Positions 16,675-24,985 of a DNA stretch of 57,082 bases are shown piece by piece (within the stretch, counting starts at the first letter, position 1; each line of letters opens with the position of its first letter). Under the pieces are notes generated by a model. That model had not been told where the DNA came from, ran no database searches, and worked only from the letters and a program-made list of their open reading frames with translations. The stretch is from the NCBI RefSeq assembly GCF_900188165.1, contig NZ_FZOS01000023.1:1-57082 (forward strand). Reading direction: 5' to 3'. The DNA comes from Edaphosphingomonas laterariae. GTDB lineage: Bacteria > Pseudomonadota > Alphaproteobacteria > Sphingomonadales > Sphingomonadaceae. Both the position numbers and the translations under genes were made by a program.

Positions 16675-19600
16675 TGTCGGTTTCTCCCGCGCTTTCGCCG
16701 AAACGCTCGAACAGGATCGGCAGCAGAATGAGCGTCAGCAGGGTGGAGGTGATGAGGCCGCCGATCACGACGATGGCGAGGGGGCGCTGGATCTCCGATC
16801 CCGGGCCGGTCGCGAACAGCAGCGGCACAAGGCCGAAGGCCGTGATGCTGGCGGTCATCAGGACGGGACGCAGGCGCCGTTCGGCGCCGAGGCGCACCGT
16901 CTCGGTCATGCTCCGCCCATCGGCGCGGAGCTGGCGGAAATAGGTGACCATGACCAGTCCGTTGAGCACCGCGATGCCGAGCAGGGCGATAAAGCCCACC
17001 GAGGCGGGAACCGACAGATATTCTCCCGAAGCCCAGAGCGAGACGATCCCGCCGACCATGGCGAAGGGGATGTTGACAAGGATGAGCACCGAGGCGCGCA
17101 TCGAGCGCAGCGTCGCCAGCAGAACGAAGAAGATCAGGAGCAGCGCGATCGGGATCACGACCGCCAGCCGGGCCGAGGCGCGCTGCTGGTTTTCGAACTG
17201 CCCGCCCCAGACGATGCTGTAGCCGGCGGGCAGTTTGACCTTCGCGCCGACCTCGCCTCTCGCTTCATCGACATAGCCGACCAGGTCGCGCCCCGAGACG
17301 AACGCCTGCACCAGCGCAAAGCGCGACCCGTTCTCATGGTCGAGCTTGACCGGCCCCTCGGTCCGCTCGATCCGCGCCATGTCGCTGACCCGGGCGACTA
17401 TGCCGGTCGGCGTATGCAATTGCAGATCGGCAAAACGGGCGGGATCGGCGCGCAGCGCCTCGTCGCCGCGAATGACGATCGGCACGCGCTTCTGGCCATC
17501 GGCGACGATACCGACATGGGCGCCTTCGACCTGCGCGCGCAGCGCATCCTGTATGCGGTCGACCGGCATCCCGAAGCGCCCGGCGGCGGCGCGGTCGATG
17601 TCGAGCTGGAGATAATCAACGCGGTCATTGGCGACGGTCAGCACTTCGGAGGCGCCATCGACGTTCGACAATATCTGCTGCACCTGATCTGCAAGTTCGC
17701 CCAGCGTCGCCAGATCCGGCCCGAAGATCTTGACGGCAAGATCGCCGCGCGCGCCGGTCAGCATTTCGGAAACGCGCATCTCGATCGGCTGGGTGAAGCT
17801 CGGCTCGATGCCGGGCAGGTCCGCCATCGCCTTGCGCATGTCCTCGACGATGAGATCCTTGTCGCCGCGCCATTCGGAGCGCGGCTTCAGGCGGACGAAG
17901 TTGTCGGTTTCATTGGGGCTCATCGGATCGAGGCCGATTTCGTCCGATCCGACGCGCGCAATCACGTCCTGCACTTCCGGCACGCGCATCAGCGCGCGCT
18001 GCGCGGCCATGTCGCCCTGGACCGACTGGTCGAGATCGATGGAGGGCAGCTTGGTGAGCTGGACGATGATCGACCCTTCATCCATCGTCGGCATGAAGGT
18101 CTTGCCGACCGCGCCATAGGCGATGCCGGCGAGGACGAGCCCCGCCGCCGACAGCCCGTAGACCAGCCGCTTGCGCGCGAAGGCGCCGTCGAGAAGCCCC
18201 CGGTAGCGAGGGCCGAGCTGGCGCATCAGCCACGGCTCGCCATGATGGCCGCTTTTAAGGCCAAAGGATGCAAGCACGGGGACCAGGGTGAGCGCGAGCA
18301 GCAGCGAACCGGCGAGCGCGAAGACGATGGTGAGCGCAACCGGCGCGAACAATTTGCCTTCGAGGCCCTGCAATGACAGCAGCGGCAGGAAGACCAGCGC
18401 AATGATGGCGATCCCGGCCGAGACCGGCACGATGACTTCGCTTGCCGCCTGATAGACGAGGTTAAGGCGCGGGGTTCCCTCCTCATGCGCCCGGCCGAGC
18501 CGTTCGACGATATTTTCCACCACCACGATCGACCCGTCGACCAGCAGGCCGATGGCGATAGCCAGGCCCCCAAGGCTCATGAGATTGGCGGACAGGCCCA
18601 TGCCCTGCATGAACAGAAAGGTGATGAGCGCCGCCAGCGGCAGGGTGACGGCGACAATCGCCGCCGCGCGCCAGTCGCCCAGGAACAGAATGAGCAGCAC
18701 GACGACAAGGACGGCCGCTTCGAGCAGGGCTTTCTCGACCGTGCCGACGGCGCGCGCGATCAGGTCGGACCGATCGTAAAAGACATCGACATGGGTGCCG
18801 GCGGGCAATGTGCTTTCGATTTCCGCGAGGCGGGCGCGGACACCATCGACCACCTGCCGCGCATCGGCCCCGCGCAGTGCGATCACCAGCCCCTGCACGG
18901 CTTCGGCCCGCCCATTCTTGCTCACCGCGCCATAGCGCGTCAGACTGCCGGTGCCGACCGTCGCGACATCGCCCAGCCGAACGATGCGGTCGTTCCGGCT
19001 GACGACAACGAGTTGCTGGAGATCCTCGACCGACCGGATTGCGCCGACCGCGCGCACGATCAGAGATTCCTCGCCGCTTTTCAGGCGTCCCGCGCCATCG
19101 TTGCGGTTGCCGCTTTCGATCGCCGTCTCGATGTCCGCGATGGAGAGGCCTGCCGCCGCAAGCGCAACAGGATCGGGCCTGACCTCGAAGGTCCGCACAT
19201 AGCCGCCCAGCGCGTTCACGTCAGCGACGCCGGGAACGGTGCGCAGCGCCGGACGGATGGTCCAGTCGAGCAGTTCGCGCTTCTCCTGTAGCGAGAGCGG
19301 CCCCTCGATCGTGAACATGTAGATGTCCGAAAGCGGCGTAGAGATCGGCGCAAGGCCGCCGCTGACCGACGCGGGCAGATCGCGCATCACATTCGACAGT
19401 CGCTCCGCCACCTGCTGGCGCGCCCAATAGATGTCGGTGCCGTCGACAAAATCGATGGTGATGTCGGCGATGGCGTATTTGGCGGTGGAGCGCAGGATCG
19501 CCTGATCGGGAATGCCGAGCATTTCCATCTCGATCGGTGTGATGACGCGGCTTTCCACCTCCTCGGGCGTCATGCCCGGCGCCTTGAGGATGATCTTCAC

Positions 19601-19738
19601 CTGCGTCTGGGCGATGTTCGGATAGGCATCGACGGGAAGCGTCATGAAGGCCCAGGTGCCCAGCCCGGCAACGGCCAGCGCCAGCGCGATGACGAGCAGG
19701 CGCCAGGAGAGCGAGGCGGCGACCAGCGAACGCAACAT
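16667..19738 (-). CDS. Heavy-metal efflux RND pump (CzcA/CusA family, HME type)
   Basis: The 1023-residue inner-membrane transporter has the RND plan: a first helix at about 12-30, a large periplasmic loop, helices from about 335, a second loop and the C-terminal helices. The membrane-segment-4 motif is AIGLLVDGSIVVVEN (residues 395-409). This lacks the DFG of zinc/cobalt/cadmium CzcA pumps and the A-G-D pattern of CusA. As I recall the HME classes, it fits the HME5 consensus (AIG-x3-D-x-S-x2-VVEN), whose proposed substrate is nickel; the substrate therefore remains open. It starts 9 bp after the adaptor stop. Confidence 0.9.
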   Translation of the reverse strand: MLRSLVAASLSWRLLVIALALAVAGLGTWAFMTLPVDAYPNIAQTQVKIILKAPGMTPEEVESRVITPIEMEMLGIPDQAILRSTAKYAIADITIDFVDGTDIYWARQQVAERLSNVMRDLPASVSGGLAPISTPLSDIYMFTIEGPLSLQEKRELLDWTIRPALRTVPGVADVNALGGYVRTFEVRPDPVALAAAGLSIADIETAIESGNRNDGAGRLKSGEESLIVRAVGAIRSVEDLQQLVVVSRNDRIVRLGDVATVGTGSLTRYGAVSKNGRAEAVQGLVIALRGADARQVVDGVRARLAEIESTLPAGTHVDVFYDRSDLIARAVGTVEKALLEAAVLVVVLLILFLGDWRAAAIVAVTLPLAALITFLFMQGMGLSANLMSLGGLAIAIGLLVDGSIVVVENIVERLGRAHEEGTPRLNLVYQAASEVIVPVSAGIAIIALVFLPLLSLQGLEGKLFAPVALTIVFALAGSLLLALTLVPVLASFGLKSGHHGEPWLMRQLGPRYRGLLDGAFARKRLVYGLSAAGLVLAGIAYGAVGKTFMPTMDEGSIIVQLTKLPSIDLDQSVQGDMAAQRALMRVPEVQDVIARVGSDEIGLDPMSPNETDNFVRLKPRSEWRGDKDLIVEDMRKAMADLPGIEPSFTQPIEMRVSEMLTGARGDLAVKIFGPDLATLGELADQVQQILSNVDGASEVLTVANDRVDYLQLDIDRAAAGRFGMPVDRIQDALRAQVEGAHVGIVADGQKRVPIVIRGDEALRADPARFADLQLHTPTGIVARVSDMARIERTEGPVKLDHENGSRFALVQAFVSGRDLVGYVDEARGEVGAKVKLPAGYSIVWGGQFENQQRASARLAVVIPIALLLIFFVLLATLRSMRASVLILVNIPFAMVGGIVSLWASGEYLSVPASVGFIALLGIAVLNGLVMVTYFRQLRADGRSMTETVRLGAERRLRPVLMTASITAFGLVPLLFATGPGSEIQRPLAIVVIGGLITSTLLTLILLPILFERFGESAGETDNG

Positions 19739-19747
19739 GGCCCGGAC

Positions 19748-20860
19748 CTATCGCGACAAAGCGAGCGCCTTGAGCGCGCTCGTGCCGGAAACGACCACCT
19801 GCTCGCCCGGCCTGACGCCGGACAGCAGCACGGTCTGTCCCCCAACGGAACCGCCTATCTTCACGTCGCGGATCGCATATCCGCCGCCGGTGGCGACGAA
19901 GACGATAGTCTTGTCCCCGATCATGGCGGTCGCGCCGGAAGGCACGCTGACGGCGCCGGCCGGCGCCGGGCCGGACAGCGACATGCTGGTCGTGCGCCCC
20001 GCGACGATGCCCGGCCCGGCGGGAATCTCGGCCTTGAGCATGGCGGAACGGGTGGCGGGGTCTATCGTCGAGCCAACGGCGGTGACGCGCCCGGCGATGT
20101 CGGGTTCGATCACTACGGTCATGCCGGGCCGGACCGCGCCGACGAGCCGCTCGGGCAACTGGCCGACAACCTCATAGCGGTTGGCGGCGTCGATCACATA
20201 AGGCGCGGTGGTTCCGTCCACGGGATTGCCCGTCTGGATGTTGGCGGTCGTGACGCGCCCGGCGATCGGCGCGGTCAGCGTATAGGTGCCGCCCCTCCCC
20301 TCGCCATTGACCATTTTGAGGATGCGCGCCTTTTCGGCGACATCGGCGCCTGCTTCGGCCGCCAGTGCATGGGCTTCATCAGCGCGCGCGCCGGCGATGA
20401 TGCCTTCGCGGGCAAGCTGCGAGAGCCGGGCCGCGTTCGACCGCGCGACCCCTGCCCGCGCATTGGCGCGCGTCAGGTCGGCCCCCATCGTCAGCACGTC
20501 GCGGCTGGAAATAACCGCGAGCGGCTGGCCCTGCCGGACGGTATCGCCTTCAACCACCAGCGTCCGCATGACCACGCCGGGAAAGGTCGCGGCCACGGCC
20601 ACGCGCGCATTGGCGGGCGGCTGGATCACCGCCGGAATGACGGCGATGGGGGCTTCGCTCGCGGTGAGGGCGGGCGCCAGGCGGATACCAAGCTGCGCGG
20701 CCTGCCTGCGGTCAACGGGCAGAACGCCCGGCGCCGCTTTCCCGGCTTCGGGGGATGAAGGGGCTGGTTCAGGCGCCGTGCCGGACCCGGCAAGCCACCA
20801 GATCCCAAGCGCCAGCGCGATGACGGCAAAGCCGGCAAGGATATAATTCCGCTTCGACAT
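19748..20860 (-). CDS. RND periplasmic adaptor (CzcB/CusB-like)
   Basis: This 370-residue membrane fusion protein has an N-terminal membrane anchor (about 6-24) and a proline-rich linker. A lipoyl-type domain follows (VVMRTLVVEGDTVRQGQPLAVI, then YTLTAPIAGRVT) with a short helical hairpin between its halves. The end is a beta-barrel and membrane-proximal domain. It lacks an evident His- or Met-rich metal-binding extension. A response-regulator-type direct repeat lies 23 bp before its ATG, so the pump operon probably starts here rather than at the kinase gene. Confidence 0.87.
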   Translation of the reverse strand: MSKRNYILAGFAVIALALGIWWLAGSGTAPEPAPSSPEAGKAAPGVLPVDRRQAAQLGIRLAPALTASEAPIAVIPAVIQPPANARVAVAATFPGVVMRTLVVEGDTVRQGQPLAVISSRDVLTMGADLTRANARAGVARSNAARLSQLAREGIIAGARADEAHALAAEAGADVAEKARILKMVNGEGRGGTYTLTAPIAGRVTTANIQTGNPVDGTTAPYVIDAANRYEVVGQLPERLVGAVRPGMTVVIEPDIAGRVTAVGSTIDPATRSAMLKAEIPAGPGIVAGRTTSMSLSGPAPAGAVSVPSGATAMIGDKTIVFVATGGGYAIRDVKIGGSVGGQTVLLSGVRPGEQVVVSGTSALKALALSR

Positions 20861-20882
20861 GGGCTTCGCCTAGTGCGCGAAA

Positions 20883-20899
20883 CTGACGAGACCCTGACG
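20883..20899 (-). promoter_or_regulatory. Direct repeat CTGACG-N5-CTGACG upstream of the RND operon
   Basis: Two CTGACG units (20883-20888 and 20894-20899) are 11 bp apart, one helical turn. On the sense (minus) strand they read CGTCAG-N5-CGTCAG and are followed after 10 bp by a possible -10 (TAGGCG). Identical spacing and orientation recur upstream of the cytochrome b561, VIT and ferric-reductase genes. This is the geometry of OmpR/PhoP-type sites. Confidence 0.65.
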
Positions 20900-20918
20900 G
20901 GTCGCAATGCTCGGCGCT

Positions 20919-21935
20919 TCAGGCGCTGGGGAAATGCAGGGACAATTCCCGCACGGCGGGATCGGTGGTCAGCCGTCCGCCGTGCGCCGCCATGATCCGG
21001 TCGACGATCGCCAGGCCAAGCCCGGCGCCGTTGGTGCTGGCATGGTCCGCCCGGCTGTGCCGCCGCACAAGTTCGCGAAGGCGTTCGGGTGAAAGGCCCT
21101 CTCCGCCATCGCCCACCGCAATCACCGGATCCGGGCCAACCCGTATATTCACCGTGCCTCCCAACGGCGTCACCCGGACAGCATTCTCGATAAGGTTCCG
21201 CAAGGCGGCCGCGATTGCTTCACGCCGGCCCCGCGCCATTGGGATCCCGCTGCCCACATCGAGCGTGATGGCTTTCCCTTCCGCGATGATGGCCGGGGCA
21301 AGAAGGCTGACGACATCGCGCGCAATCTCGACAAGGGACACGGATTCCAGCGGGAATTGTGCGGCAGCTGTGGCATCAACCTGGGCTAGCAGCATGAGCT
21401 GGTCGACCAGGCGGCGCATCCCGGCGACATCGTTCTTGAGGCGCGCGGCGTCGTCATGATCGAGCCGGTCGAATTCGAGCGACAGCACCGCGAGCGGCGT
21501 GCGCAGTTCATGCGCGACATCGGCGGCAAAGGCTTCCTGGCGCATGGCGGCGTCGTCAAGCCGGCCGAGCAGATCATTGACGGCATCCGTGAACGGCAGG
21601 GCTTCGGCCGGCAGATGGGACGTGTCTATGCGAAAGCCGCGTTCGTGCCCACGCGCGGCCTCGATCGCGGTTGCGGCTTCCTCAAGGGAGCCAAAAGCCT
21701 GTCGGATCACGCGCCGCACGACGAAGGCGACGGGCACCATCAGCACGACCAGTGGAAGCGCGACATGCTCCAGCATCTCGCGCACGGCCTTGATCAGCGC
21801 GTCCTGCGCCGTCAGATCGTCGAATGTCAGGCTGTAGAAAAAGACGACCGCTGCAAGCAACAAGATGGTGCCGACAAGGCCGACGAGAGCAAGCCCTCGC
21901 GCAAGTTTGCGCGACACGGAGCGCCGATAGGTCAC
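20919..21935 (-). CDS. Sensor histidine kinase
   Basis: This 338-residue inner-membrane kinase has two membrane helices (about 13-34 and 59-76) that enclose only some 24 periplasmic residues. A HAMP-like linker follows, then an H box AHELRTPLAVL (His142), an N box NLIENAV and G boxes GDGGEGL and GAGLGLAIV. It phosphorylates the response regulator whose gene overlaps it by ATGA. The tiny periplasmic loop has no obvious metal-binding cluster, so the stimulus may be sensed in or near the membrane. Its location suggests control of the metal genes on both sides. Confidence 0.9.
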   Translation of the reverse strand: MTYRRSVSRKLARGLALVGLVGTILLLAAVVFFYSLTFDDLTAQDALIKAVREMLEHVALPLVVLMVPVAFVVRRVIRQAFGSLEEAATAIEAARGHERGFRIDTSHLPAEALPFTDAVNDLLGRLDDAAMRQEAFAADVAHELRTPLAVLSLEFDRLDHDDAARLKNDVAGMRRLVDQLMLLAQVDATAAAQFPLESVSLVEIARDVVSLLAPAIIAEGKAITLDVGSGIPMARGRREAIAAALRNLIENAVRVTPLGGTVNIRVGPDPVIAVGDGGEGLSPERLRELVRRHSRADHASTNGAGLGLAIVDRIMAAHGGRLTTDPAVRELSLHFPSA

Positions 21936-22609
21936 GCCGCGACATCCTTCAGCATATAGCCGACGCCGCGGATGGTGTGGAGCGCGCCAGTGGCACCAGC
22001 CTCGTCCAGCTTCCGGCGCAAGCGGGAGACCGCCGCTTCCACGGCATTGGGCGTCACCGGCTCGTTGAAATTGTAGAGCGCATCCTCGATCGTCTCGCGG
22101 CGGACGACGGTTCCCGCCCGCCGTAGCAGCAATTCCAGGAGGTCGGCCTCCCTGCGGGACAGATCGATGGCGTAGTCCCCGCAGTGCGCCGTGCGCGCCG
22201 CCGTGTCGAACCGCAGGCAGCCCGCTTCCAGCACAGGTTGCGCGCGCGGGCCGGGGCGGCGGAGCAACGCGCGAATGCGCGCGGCCAGTTCATCGATCTC
22301 GACAGGCTTGACGACATAATCGTCGGCGCCGGCGTCAAGCCCCGTGACCCGGTCCTCCAGCGCGCCGCGCGCGGTCTGGATGATCGCGGGCGGCATTTGC
22401 CGATACTGGCGACGGTTCGCCAGCCAGGCGACGCCATCGCCGTCCGGCAGGCCGAGATCGAGTATGATCGCGTCATAGACCGCGCCACCCAGTGCGCTGT
22501 CCGCATCGGACAGGGTCGTGGCGATGTCGCACGAAAAGCCCCGGCGCTGAAGGCCGTCCGCAACCAGCTTCGCCAGCCGGTCATTATCCTCTATGACAAG
22601 AACGCGCAT
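21932..22609 (-). CDS. OmpR/PhoB-family response regulator
   Basis: This 225-residue regulator has a receiver domain with phospho-acceptor Asp51 (YDAIILDLGLPDGDG), the conserved TA and K in IIQTARG and DYVVKPVE, and a C-terminal winged helix (about 125-225). It is co-transcribed with its kinase. The protein probably binds the 11-bp-spaced CGTCAG repeats found before four nearby transcription units; this is inferred from repeat geometry and location. Confidence 0.92.
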   Translation of the reverse strand: MRVLVIEDNDRLAKLVADGLQRRGFSCDIATTLSDADSALGGAVYDAIILDLGLPDGDGVAWLANRRQYRQMPPAIIQTARGALEDRVTGLDAGADDYVVKPVEIDELAARIRALLRRPGPRAQPVLEAGCLRFDTAARTAHCGDYAIDLSRREADLLELLLRRAGTVVRRETIEDALYNFNEPVTPNAVEAAVSRLRRKLDEAGATGALHTIRGVGYMLKDVAA

Positions 22610-22694
22610 CTATGCCGGCTTTCCTAGCACGATCCCGCCTCAATTCCCGCCCTGCAATCTGACCAGTCCCGCGCGGGGATCGAAAGAGGCCGTC

Positions 22695-23429
22695 TCAATC
22701 CCGGTCATTATCCTCGCCTTGAACGGCTGTTCCACCTTCGATTTCATGCCCTTGCTTTGCCTCGCCGTGCGACTGCGCACTGAACGCCGCGGAATCGTAG
22801 CGCAGGATGCCAAACACCGTCATCCCGATCACCAGGACGGCCAGCAGCACCGCGACGACGGCCGGCCGACGGGCATCGTGGGCGCCAGGGTGCAGAGCGA
22901 CGCTCTTGCGGCCAGTAACCATGGCGCGCGCGAGATTTTCGCGGGTGAAGACGGACATCAGGACCACCGCTGCGACATGAACGCCGATGAGCGCCAGCAG
23001 GCCATAGGCAATCGCCTCATGAAGATCCTCGTCGGCCTGCCCCGCGTCGACCTGGATGCCGGTCCACAGCACCGCGCCGGTTGCAATGAGCATGGCCAGA
23101 ACAGCGAGCGCCCCCAGCGGATTGTGCCCGATCGTGCGTTGTGGATGACCCGTCACAAGTTCCCGGACGTGGGACAGAAGGCGTGACGGTCGCACGAAAT
23201 TGGCAAAACGCGCATGCTCGCCGCCGATAAACCCCCAGACAAGACGAAAGACAAGCAGGACAGCGGCGGTCCAGCCTGCCGCCATGTGCCAGTCCGCGAT
23301 TCCGCTGTCTCCTTCCGAGGACAAAAAGGCAATCGTGATCGCCGCGACCAGCAGCCAGTGGAAAAGCCTGAGCGGGGCATCCCAAACCCTGAAACTATCA
23401 CTGTAGCTCGTTTTTGCCATGAGCATCAT
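22695..23429 (-). CDS. Cytochrome b561-like (diheme b-type) membrane protein
   Basis: The 244-residue protein has four to five hydrophobic segments with histidines suited to haem b ligation (LRLFHWLLV, DWHMAAGW, DLHEAIAYGLLALIGVHVA). It matches the cytochrome b/b6 or bacterial b561 family of quinol-linked electron carriers. A fifth helix near the C terminus precedes a soluble acidic, His-containing tail. AAGGAGA sits before the first of two consecutive ATG codons. It lies just upstream of the two-component genes and has its own CTGACG repeat 35 bp before the start. Confidence 0.82.
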   Translation of the reverse strand: MMLMAKTSYSDSFRVWDAPLRLFHWLLVAAITIAFLSSEGDSGIADWHMAAGWTAAVLLVFRLVWGFIGGEHARFANFVRPSRLLSHVRELVTGHPQRTIGHNPLGALAVLAMLIATGAVLWTGIQVDAGQADEDLHEAIAYGLLALIGVHVAAVVLMSVFTRENLARAMVTGRKSVALHPGAHDARRPAVVAVLLAVLVIGMTVFGILRYDSAAFSAQSHGEAKQGHEIEGGTAVQGEDNDRD

Positions 23430-23463
23430 TTGTCTCCTTGGCCTTTGGCCATAAGAGAGATTG

Positions 23464-23480
23464 CTGACGGCGCGCTGACG
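23464..23480 (-). promoter_or_regulatory. Direct repeat CTGACG-N5-CTGACG upstream of cytochrome b561
   Basis: Both 6-mers are exact (23464-23469 and 23475-23480), separated by GCGCG. On the sense strand a possible -10 (TATGGC) follows 10 bp later, then the AAGGAG of the cytochrome gene. It is the best placed of the four sites for activation, with the repeats in the -35 region. Confidence 0.65.
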
Positions 23481-23500
23481 AACGCGGGGCAGCGATCACG

Positions 23501-24202
23501 TCAGACAGCCGCTCCGAACAGGCTGCCCACGCCTGCCGTCAACGCCATCGCCAGGGCGCCCCAGAACGTGACGCGGACGATCGACCGCATGACAGGGGCC
23601 CCGCCCGCCTTCGCGCCAAGCGCCCCGAGCAGCACGAGGCACAGAAGCGAAACGGCGACGACGAGCGGTATCAATTGCTGTCCCGGCGCGGCGGCAACCA
23701 CCGCCAGCGGCATGATCGCCCCGGCGCTGAACGTCGCGGCGGATGTGAATGCCGCCTGCAACGGCCGCGCCGTGGATATGTCGGAAATTCCCAGCTCATC
23801 GCGGGCATGCGCCCCAAGCGCATCGTCCGCCATGAGCTGGTCGGCAACCTTGAGCGCAAGATCGGGGTCCAGGCCGCGCGCCATATAGATGTCCGCCAGT
23901 TCCTGCCGCTCGAGCCCGGGCTGCGTTGTCAGTTCCGCCGTTTCGCGGGCGAGGTCCGCCTTCTCGGTATCGGCCTGCGAGCTGACCGAGACATATTCGC
24001 CGGCGGCCATCGACATGGCGCCGGCGACAAGCGCCGCGATGCCGGCAACGAGGATGCCTGATCGGTCCGTTCCCGAAGCGGCGACGCCGACAATGAGGCT
24101 TCCTGTGGAAACGATACCGTCATTGGCGCCAAGGACCGCCGCGCGGAGCCAGCCGATACGTGATACCGCATGTCGTTCGGGGTGAGCGTGCAAGCGGGTC
24201 AT
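23501..24202 (-). CDS. VIT1/CCC1-family iron/manganese transporter
   Basis: The 233-residue protein has the VIT family signature LRAAVLGANDGIVSTGSLIVG at residues 19-39, AGAMSMAAGEYVSVSSQ and three C-terminal membrane helices. The family moves Fe(II) or Mn(II) out of the cytosol. The long soluble stretch between helices 2 and 3 (ETAELTTQPGLERQELADIY) is the metal-binding helical domain. The ATG was chosen for its GGAGG; an 11-residue longer in-frame start lacks one. A direct repeat 45 bp upstream places it with the metal regulon. Confidence 0.88.
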   Translation of the reverse strand: MTRLHAHPERHAVSRIGWLRAAVLGANDGIVSTGSLIVGVAASGTDRSGILVAGIAALVAGAMSMAAGEYVSVSSQADTEKADLARETAELTTQPGLERQELADIYMARGLDPDLALKVADQLMADDALGAHARDELGISDISTARPLQAAFTSAATFSAGAIMPLAVVAAAPGQQLIPLVVAVSLLCLVLLGALGAKAGGAPVMRSIVRVTFWGALAMALTAGVGSLFGAAV

Positions 24203-24246
24203 GGGTCCTCCAGCCAAGGGTCGGCACAAGACCATGACCGCATTTG

Positions 24247-24263
24247 CTGACCAGCTCCTGACG
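24247..24263 (-). promoter_or_regulatory. Direct repeat CTGACC-N5-CTGACG upstream of VIT
   Basis: The site lies in the 78-bp gap between tonB and the VIT gene. One unit deviates by one base (CTGACC at 24247-24252) and the other is exact (24258-24263). Period and orientation are the same as in the three other sites. A possible -10 (CATGGT) follows 10 bp later on the sense strand. Confidence 0.55.
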
Positions 24264-24280
24264 CAATGTGATTTCCGGCG

Positions 24281-24982
24281 CTAATTGAAATGGAAAGGCA
24301 GGACGCAATCGAGCGTTCCCACGCCGAGACTTTCAGGCGGGCGCGGAAAGGGCGCCGCCAGGCGAACCGTGCGAAGGGCGAGCCGGTCAAGCTGCGCATT
24401 GCCGCTGGATTGCGCGAGCGAGATCTCGCGCAAGGCGCCGTCAGCACCGATGGAAAAATTAATCAGCGCCTCACCCTCAAGATGAAGGCCCGCCGGGCGT
24501 CTGGCGGCAATCCATTCCCACAACCGCCGAAGATAGGCCGCACGCGCAGTGCTGAGCGTTGATGACGCAGCCTGCGGCGAAGCAGGTTGGGGATGCGGCA
24601 TGTCGACGTTCATGCGGGCAGGCAAGGGCGACGGTGCGACAGGTAGCGTCAAGGCAGCCTGATCGGAGGCAGGCCGGTCGGGCGACGCCTGCGGCCCTTG
24701 CCGCGCGCGTGTCGCTGGCGTTGTACTGGGGGGCGTCAGCTGATTTGCCGGTCTGGGGGCAGCTTTCGGCCGGCGGGCAGACGGCTGTTCGGTTTCGAGC
24801 GAAGGCAGCGTCATGATCGTGACCGTGCGGGGTTCCTCCCGCCTTTCGGGGATTAGACGCGGACTGTGGCTCCACAGGCCATAGGCCGCAAGAACACCCG
24901 CATGCAGGGCAAGCGACACGAGGAACCCGAAAGCCCTCGTATCGCTCGCCTGGGCCAGCCGGTATGCTGGACTGGCGGCCAT
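24281..24982 (-). CDS. TonB-family energy transducer
   Basis: The 233-residue protein has a single N-terminal membrane helix (about 18-38), a proline- and alanine-rich periplasmic spacer and a C-terminal TonB domain. That domain includes YLRRLWEWIAARRPAG, GEALINFSIGADGALREISL and LDRLALRTVRLAAPFPRPP. It transmits proton motive force to outer-membrane receptors. It starts 3 bp after the receptor gene and is presumably dedicated to it. The C-terminal domain is of the short TonB type. Confidence 0.88.
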   Translation of the reverse strand: MAASPAYRLAQASDTRAFGFLVSLALHAGVLAAYGLWSHSPRLIPERREEPRTVTIMTLPSLETEQPSARRPKAAPRPANQLTPPSTTPATRARQGPQASPDRPASDQAALTLPVAPSPLPARMNVDMPHPQPASPQAASSTLSTARAAYLRRLWEWIAARRPAGLHLEGEALINFSIGADGALREISLAQSSGNAQLDRLALRTVRLAAPFPRPPESLGVGTLDCVLPFHFN

Positions 24983-24985
24983 GCC

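Noticed and set aside
15434-18376. A 980-codon plus-strand open frame opposite the RND/TolC genes
   Set aside because: It is a shadow frame of high-GC coding DNA: the minus strand carries a full RND pump, DUF3240 and TolC genes with all motifs, while this frame is Arg/Gln/His/Asp-rich and matches nothing.
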